From the NCBI GenBank assembly GCA_045614225.1, contig JAZLCO010000121.1, positions 1-11,643 on the forward strand: a stretch of DNA of 11,643 nucleotides. The letters run 5' to 3'. This document shows, in pieces, positions 7,707 to 11,643 of this stretch. This stretch comes from UBA9715 sp045614225 (lineage in GTDB: Bacteria; Actinomycetota; Coriobacteriia; Coriobacteriales; Eggerthellaceae). The notes below the pieces were generated by a model. It saw only the letters and a list, made by a program, of their open reading frames with translations, had not been told where the DNA came from and made no database searches. The first letter of the stretch is position 1, and each line of letters begins with the position of its first letter. The position numbers and the translations under genes were made by a program.

Positions 7707-8924
7707 ATGCCCCGCATCGGAAACACTACCTCAAACGCCGCACCCGATGTCATTGGTCCCCGCCTGATCATGCTGCTTTGCGTGCTGGGCCTCACGTTGC
7801 TCGGCTTCGTCATGATTTATTCGGCATCGTCCATTTCCGCCATGTCCGAAGATATCAGCACCGCGAGTTACCTCATCGACCAGTTGGGGTTTGCGGTTGT
7901 TGGTGTTATCGCCATGTTCGTGCTGTGGAAGGTCGTGCCCTACCGTTTCTGGGAGGGTCCCGCCATCTGGGTCATTTGGGGCGTTGCTGTGGCGCTGCTG
8001 TTGCTGACAGCGATCATGGGCTTGTCGGCATTGGGTGCCCAGCGTTGGCTCAGGCTCGGTCCCATTTCTCTGCAACCTTCCGAATTCGTCAAGATTGCAA
8101 TCGTGCTCATGGCTGCAAAGCTGTTCTCGGAGTTCAGGATGGGCTTGACTGATCCGCGCACGTTCATCGTGCAGATGATCATCTTCATCGTCGCGCCGAC
8201 AGGCTTCTTGTTCGCCACTCAATCCGACCTCGGCACGACCGCGATCATCGCGCTCGGCGTGCTCGGCGTCATGTGGCTCGGCGAGGTTCCGCTGCGTACG
8301 ATTCTCATCGTCATCGGCTGCCTCGTGGTGTTCGCATTGGGTGCGACCGTCTTCTCGAGCTATCGCGGTGACCGATTCCTCTACCTCAACCCGTGGAACG
8401 ACGGTGAGAACGGCTATGGGCGAGGCTACCAGATCATCCATTCGTACTACGCGTTTGCCGAGGGCGGCATCTTCGGGACTGGTCTGGGCAATTCGCGCGA
8501 GAAGTATCTGTATCTGCCCGAGTCGGAGACCGACTTCATCTACGCCATCATCGGCGAGGAACTCGGCCTCATCGGTGCTGTGGCCGTCATCATCGTATGG
8601 CTCATCTTGCTGTGGGCGGGCATGCGCATCGCCCGCGCTGCGACCGACGATTTCGGTGCGATGATCTCGGGTGCGCTCACGATCATGCTCGTGTTCCAAG
8701 CATTTTTGAATATCGGCTGCGTCATCGGCGTTTTCCCCACGACGGGCAAGCCGTTGCCGTTCATCTCGTCAGGAGGTTCGTCGCTCATCGCGTCATTCAT
8801 GATGATCGGATTGATATTGTCCGTGTCCGAAGACACGGGTGGGCGCAGTGTTTACGAGGGGCGACGTGACGACTTGCGCGTTGTGCGTGGTGGGCGCAGC
8901 GAACGTGCCAGGAGTCGAGGCTAG
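7707..8924 (+). CDS. ftsW: FtsW, SEDS-family septal peptidoglycan polymerase
   Basis: Polytopic membrane glycosyltransferase of 405 aa that polymerises lipid II at the septum together with FtsI. It has about ten hydrophobic segments from residue 18 onward. SEDS motifs are GAQRWLRLGPISLQPSEFVK at 110-129, the YLNPWNDGENGYGRGYQIIHS stretch from 226, GLGNSREKYLYLPESETDF at 259-277 followed by IGEELGLIG, and TGKPLPFISSGGSS near 346-359. D276 in the ExxTDF context matches the aspartate established as essential in SEDS enzymes. The last ~30 residues form an arginine-rich, probably cytoplasmic tail (RVVRGGRSERARSRG). RodA is the main alternative, but position between murD and murG in a dcw cluster favours FtsW. 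The G-rich tract at 7688-7695 ahead of the ATG is the likely ribosome binding site. Confidence 0.95.
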   Translation: MPRIGNTTSNAAPDVIGPRLIMLLCVLGLTLLGFVMIYSASSISAMSEDISTASYLIDQLGFAVVGVIAMFVLWKVVPYRFWEGPAIWVIWGVAVALLLLTAIMGLSALGAQRWLRLGPISLQPSEFVKIAIVLMAAKLFSEFRMGLTDPRTFIVQMIIFIVAPTGFLFATQSDLGTTAIIALGVLGVMWLGEVPLRTILIVIGCLVVFALGATVFSSYRGDRFLYLNPWNDGENGYGRGYQIIHSYYAFAEGGIFGTGLGNSREKYLYLPESETDFIYAIIGEELGLIGAVAVIIVWLILLWAGMRIARAATDDFGAMISGALTIMLVFQAFLNIGCVIGVFPTTGKPLPFISSGGSSLIASFMMIGLILSVSEDTGGRSVYEGRRDDLRVVRGGRSERARSRG

Positions 8925-8930
8925 CTGACC

Positions 8931-8951
8931 AGAAGGGGATATCCCTTTTTT
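8931..8951 (+). terminator. Small hairpin with T-run between ftsW and murG
   Basis: AAGGG at 8933-8937 pairs with CCCTT at 8943-8947 around a GATAT loop. An A-T and a G-T pair can extend the stem to seven pairs, and six T residues occupy 8946-8951. The shape resembles an intrinsic terminator, but the stem is short and partly AT, and it lies inside the operon just after the ftsW stop. It could act as a partial terminator, a pause site or an RNA-end stabiliser. It probably does not end transcription fully. Confidence 0.4.
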
Positions 8952-8984
8952 GGCTATCAAGTGCTTGGAGGAATGGAGAGCAAC

Positions 8985-10082
8985 ATGTTGGCAGTTCTTT
9001 CCGGTGGCGGTACGGCGGGTCACATCAATCCGGCAATCGCGACAGCGGAGGTTTTGCGCGAACGTGGCGTCGAAGTGCAGTTCGCTGGCAGGCCTGTTGG
9101 CCGCGAGTCCGAGTGGGTCAAGCTTGCTGGGATTCCGTTCAAACCGTTCGAGGCCGAAGGTTTCAGGCGTTCGCATCCCGAGACCATTCCCCATGCGCTG
9201 CTCGTCGACGCGAAGAGCACAGGTGCTGCCAAGAAGTGGTTTGCTGAGATAAAGCCCGATGTTGTCGTCGGTTTCGGTGGGTACGTCACGATTCCTGTGG
9301 GGCGTGCCGCCGAGAAGATGGGCATCCCATTCGTGCTGCACGAGCAGAATTCGGTCATGGGGATGACCAACAAGTACCTCGCGAAAAAAGCCACGTCGGT
9401 GTGCTTGACGTACGAGCGCGCTGCTTCTGCAATCTCCGATGCTTCGAAAGTCGTTGTGACCGGTTGCCCCGTTCGTGCGTCGATTTTTTCGGCAACGCGC
9501 GAAGAAGGCCGTGAGCTGCTCGGTGTTCCTGACGATGCGCGCATGCTGCTCGTGACAGGCGGCAGCCTGGGTGCGCTGCATCTCAACAATGCGCTGTGCG
9601 CCATGAAGGAACGCCTTCTTGGTTACGATGATCTGCATATCGTGCATGTCACGGGTTCGCGCGATTACGAGATGGTCGGCGAAAAGCTGGCGCTTACGCC
9701 CGATGAGCTGGAGCGCTGGCATCTCATCGAGTATACGAACCAGATGCCTGCTTGCATGGCTGCCGCCGACGCGATCGTCTCGCGCGCTGGCGCGTCATCA
9801 CTTGCCGAGATTTCTGCACGTGCAATTCCTGCTGTTCTGGTGCCGTTCCCGGCTGCTGCCGAGAATCACCAGGTTTACAACGCACAGTCATATGTCGACG
9901 CCGGTTGTGCCCGCATGGTGCTCGACGCCGACCTCGATGCTCCTGTGTTTGCCGATACCGTTTGCGAGCTCATTGAAGACGCCGACCTGCGCGCCTCCAT
10001 GACGAGTGCTGCACGTGCCCAGAAGACCCAGGACGCTGCCACCACTTTGGCCGACATCATCATGCAGGCTGCAAAAAAGTAG
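8985..10082 (+). CDS. murG: MurG, UDP-GlcNAc:lipid I N-acetylglucosaminyltransferase
   Basis: Peripheral membrane GT-B glycosyltransferase of 365 aa that adds GlcNAc to lipid I to form lipid II on the cytoplasmic face. From the ATG at 8985 it begins MLAVLSGGGTAGHINPAIA, placing the lipid-phosphate-binding glycine loop where the family has it. GGAG at 8975-8978 is well spaced for this start. In-frame GTG at 8961 and ATG at 8973 would add eight or four residues, but the latter's GGAGG is too close. Other motifs are GFGGYVTIPV, HEQNSVMGMTNKYLA, GGSLGALHLN, and the UDP-GlcNAc-binding C-terminal block YTNQMPACMAAADAIVSRAG followed by LAEISARAIPAVLVPFP and ENHQVYNA. GGTAGH rather than GGTGGH in the first loop is common among actinobacterial MurG proteins, as far as I recall. 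Sixty bases with a small hairpin separate it from ftsW. Confidence 0.95.
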   Translation: MLAVLSGGGTAGHINPAIATAEVLRERGVEVQFAGRPVGRESEWVKLAGIPFKPFEAEGFRRSHPETIPHALLVDAKSTGAAKKWFAEIKPDVVVGFGGYVTIPVGRAAEKMGIPFVLHEQNSVMGMTNKYLAKKATSVCLTYERAASAISDASKVVVTGCPVRASIFSATREEGRELLGVPDDARMLLVTGGSLGALHLNNALCAMKERLLGYDDLHIVHVTGSRDYEMVGEKLALTPDELERWHLIEYTNQMPACMAAADAIVSRAGASSLAEISARAIPAVLVPFPAAAENHQVYNAQSYVDAGCARMVLDADLDAPVFADTVCELIEDADLRASMTSAARAQKTQDAATTLADIIMQAAKK

Positions 10083-10111
10083 GGAAGAGCGCGCGATACG
10101 AGCTGTTGCAC

Positions 10112-10133
10112 GCTTGCTGTAACAAGCAGTTTT
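10112..10133 (+). terminator. Weak terminator-like hairpin after murG
   Basis: GCTTG at 10112-10116 pairs with CAAGC at 10123-10127 around CTGTAA, followed by AG and TTTT at 10130-10133. The five-pair stem and short T-run are marginal. It is included because it lies 30 bases after the murG stop and ahead of the candidate murC promoter, in the only sizeable gap of the cluster. Confidence 0.25.
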
Positions 10134-10171
10134 CACGCTTTCGAATTCTTCGTGCCTATTGGCGTGGAGAG

Positions 10172-10200
10172 TGGGACGTGTTGCCGACACACCCTATAAT
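10172..10200 (+). promoter_or_regulatory. Candidate promoter for murC
   Basis: A perfect TATAAT sits at 10195-10200 in the 147-base murG-murC gap, about 30 bases before the murC ATG. The -35 region is poor: TGGGAC at 10172-10177 with a 17-base spacer, or GTGGGA one base upstream. There is no TG extension before the -10 box. If used, the start would be near 10207 with a leader of about 23 bases. The gap is otherwise non-coding. Confidence 0.45.
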
Positions 10201-10215
10201 CGAATCAGCATTCGA
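10200..10215. promoter_or_regulatory. Short perfect palindrome overlapping the predicted murC transcription start
   Basis: TCGAAT at 10200-10205 and ATTCGA at 10210-10215 are exact inverted repeats separated by CAGC. The palindrome abuts the -10 box and spans the predicted +1, a position suited to an operator or to a small hairpin at the 5' end of the transcript. Six-base arms can occur by chance. Confidence 0.3.
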
Positions 10216-10229
10216 GAGATTGGGAACAC

Positions 10230-11643
10230 ATGGACTCCAGTAATATCAAATCCGTCCATTTCATCGGTATTGGTGGCGTGGGCATGAGCGGCATCGCGCG
10301 TGTTGCGCATGATCAGGGCATGACCGTGACTGGCTCCGACATGAAGGAGAGCCGCTACACGCGCCAGCTGAAGGAAGCGGGCGTCAAAGTTGCCATCGGG
10401 CAGCATTCGGCCAGCAACATTCCCGGCACGGGAGTGGATGACGGCCCCGATGTCGTGGTCGTCACGACGGCGGTGCTCGACAACAACCCTGAGCTCATCG
10501 CAGCGAAGGAGCGCGGCTTGACCATCTGGCACCGCGCCCAGATGCTTGCTCGTCTGGGGGTGGGGCTCGACACGGTGGCCATCGCCGGCACGCACGGAAA
10601 GACGACGACCTCGTCGATGGTTGCGAGCGCACTTGACAAAATGGGCGTCGACCCGACGTTCCTCATCGGCGGCATCGTGCGCAGTTATAGCAGCAATGCG
10701 CATTCAGGCACGGGCCGCTATTATGTGGTTGAGGCCGACGAGTCCGACAAATCTTTCAGGTATCTTTCTCCGGCAGCGGTGCTCGTCACGAACATCGAGG
10801 CCGATCATCTTGACCATTACCGTGATCTCGATGAAATTCATGAGAAGTTCCAGGCGTTCATCGCCTCGACAGCTGAAGGTGGCCCCATCGTCATCTGCGG
10901 TGAGGACGAGGCGCTCGTGCAGGTCGCTCGCGCGACAGGCCGTGATTTCCTCACGTATGGTTTTGGCGAGGGCTTCGATATCCAAATCGAGAACTACGCT
11001 CCCCACGGTGTTGGCAGCGACTTCTCGGTGCGCTTGCCTTCGGGTGAAGTCGTCGAGACATGCGTGCCGCAGAATCCCGGTCGCCACAATGTGCTGAATG
11101 CGGCAGGCGCCATTGGGCTCATCGATGCGCTCGGCCTGTCCGGTGTCGAGGCGGCGAAAGCGATGTGCTCGTTCGGTGGCGTGAAGCGCCGCTTCGATCT
11201 CGTAGGCGAAGCCGCCGGCGTCACGGTTATCGACGACTACGCGCATCATCCCACTGAGATTGCGGCGACGATCGGTGCAGCTGCACAGCTCGGGTACGGC
11301 AAGGTGCACGTGTTGTTCCAACCGCATCGCTATTCGCGTGCGTCGTTGTTCTGCGATGTGCTTCACGATGAGTTCGGGGCTGCATTCGACGGTGCCGATA
11401 CGGTCACGTTTATGGACGTGTTCTCGGCAGGCGAAACGCCGGTACCCGGCATCTCGGGCAAGACGTTCCTCAATGTCGTGCACGACCACGAGGGCCATCC
11501 GCCAACTCATTACGTGCCCCGTCGCATCGACGTTGTGCCGCACATGATCAGCCTTGTAGAGCCGGGCGACATGGTCATCACCATGGGCGCCGGCGATGTG
11601 ACCGTCGTGGGCGGCGAGCTCGTGGACGCCAAGTCGGAGGCCA
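10230..11643 (+). CDS. murC: MurC, UDP-MurNAc:L-alanine ligase (3' end missing)
   Basis: First Mur ligase of the pathway, adding L-alanine to UDP-MurNAc in the cytoplasm. The frame is open from the ATG at 10230 to the end of the window (471 complete codons), so the stop lies beyond it. Family members are usually about 460-490 aa, so little is missing unless a MurB domain is fused. GIGGVGMSGIA at 13-23 forms the N-terminal nucleotide-binding loop. The P-loop is GTHGKTTTS at 120-128, with the histidine typical of MurC. EADESDKSF near 170-178, NIEADHLDHY, NPGRHNVLNA, and DDYAHHPTEI around H339-H340 follow, then FQPHRYSR and the near-terminal GDMVITMGAGDV. These features separate it from Mpl and the other Mur ligases. 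GGGA at 10222-10225 is the likely ribosome binding site. Unlike its neighbours it is not tightly coupled to the gene before it. Confidence 0.95.
   Translation, partial: MDSSNIKSVHFIGIGGVGMSGIARVAHDQGMTVTGSDMKESRYTRQLKEAGVKVAIGQHSASNIPGTGVDDGPDVVVVTTAVLDNNPELIAAKERGLTIWHRAQMLARLGVGLDTVAIAGTHGKTTTSSMVASALDKMGVDPTFLIGGIVRSYSSNAHSGTGRYYVVEADESDKSFRYLSPAAVLVTNIEADHLDHYRDLDEIHEKFQAFIASTAEGGPIVICGEDEALVQVARATGRDFLTYGFGEGFDIQIENYAPHGVGSDFSVRLPSGEVVETCVPQNPGRHNVLNAAGAIGLIDALGLSGVEAAKAMCSFGGVKRRFDLVGEAAGVTVIDDYAHHPTEIAATIGAAAQLGYGKVHVLFQPHRYSRASLFCDVLHDEFGAAFDGADTVTFMDVFSAGETPVPGISGKTFLNVVHDHEGHPPTHYVPRRIDVVPHMISLVEPGDMVITMGAGDVTVVGGELVDAKSEA

Noticed and set aside
7731..8699. A 322-codon minus-strand frame opposite ftsW.
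   Set aside because: The product is unusually rich in His, Asp, Glu and Arg, as expected when hydrophobic-protein codons are read in reverse; no domain is recognisable.
8961..8975. GTG at 8961 or ATG at 8973 as the murG start.
   Set aside because: Extra residues would precede the usual N-terminal strand, the GGAGG lies only one base from the 8973 ATG, and the ATG at 8985 has well-spaced GGAG and the expected N-terminus.
1..11643. CRISPR arrays, tRNA or rRNA genes, transposases, phage genes or a new defence system.
   Set aside because: The window is almost fully occupied by nine known dcw genes. No regularly spaced identical repeats, tRNA-like folds or transposase motifs were seen.

Overview
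The window is an uninterrupted stretch of a bacterial division and cell wall (dcw) cluster, all on the + strand: ftsL (5' end missing) - ftsI/pbpB - murE - murF - mraY - murD - ftsW - murG - murC (3' end missing). Base composition is GC-rich by eye, codons mostly end in G or C, and the gene order is the classic Gram-positive/actinobacterial one. MurE carries the DNPR motif of meso-diaminopimelate-adding enzymes, and MurG has the GGGTAGH loop. Together these suggest a high-GC Gram-positive, most plausibly an actinobacterium of the Coriobacteriia/Eggerthellaceae type. That placement is inference from style and could not be tested here.

Layout. Positions 1-2140 hold the divisome pair FtsL and the class B transpeptidase FtsI. 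Positions 2137-5160 hold murE and murF, which complete the UDP-MurNAc-pentapeptide. mraY (5161-6213) makes lipid I, murD (6213-7700) adds D-Glu, ftsW (7707-8924) polymerises septal glycan, murG (8985-10082) makes lipid II, and murC (10230 to the window end) adds L-Ala. Most junctions are overlapping or a few bases apart (ATGA at ftsI/murE, TAA-ATG at murF/mraY, TGATG at mraY/murD), as expected for one translationally coupled operon. Only two junctions are looser: ftsW-murG (60 nt, with a small hairpin and T-run) and murG-murC (147 nt, with a perfect TATAAT box and a palindrome just before murC). No gene-free stretch exceeds 300 bases.

How the genes work together. MurC, MurD, MurE and MurF add the stem peptide in the cytoplasm. 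MraY and MurG transfer the product to the lipid carrier and finish lipid II. FtsW and FtsI polymerise and cross-link it at the septum, in complex with FtsL. There is no sign of a wholly new multi-gene system here.

The most unusual feature lies inside murF. A ~157-bp AT-richer block (about 4452-4608) is built as a long imperfect palindrome with 26-nt core arms (23/26 matching) and degenerate outer arms. It is inserted in frame and adds about 53 residues to an otherwise normal-length MurF. This looks like a mobile palindromic element that has become protein-coding, analogous in style to the Rickettsia palindromic elements. Secondary points are a KTS triad replacing the usual KTG/KSG in FtsI, and candidate internal promoters before murE and murC.
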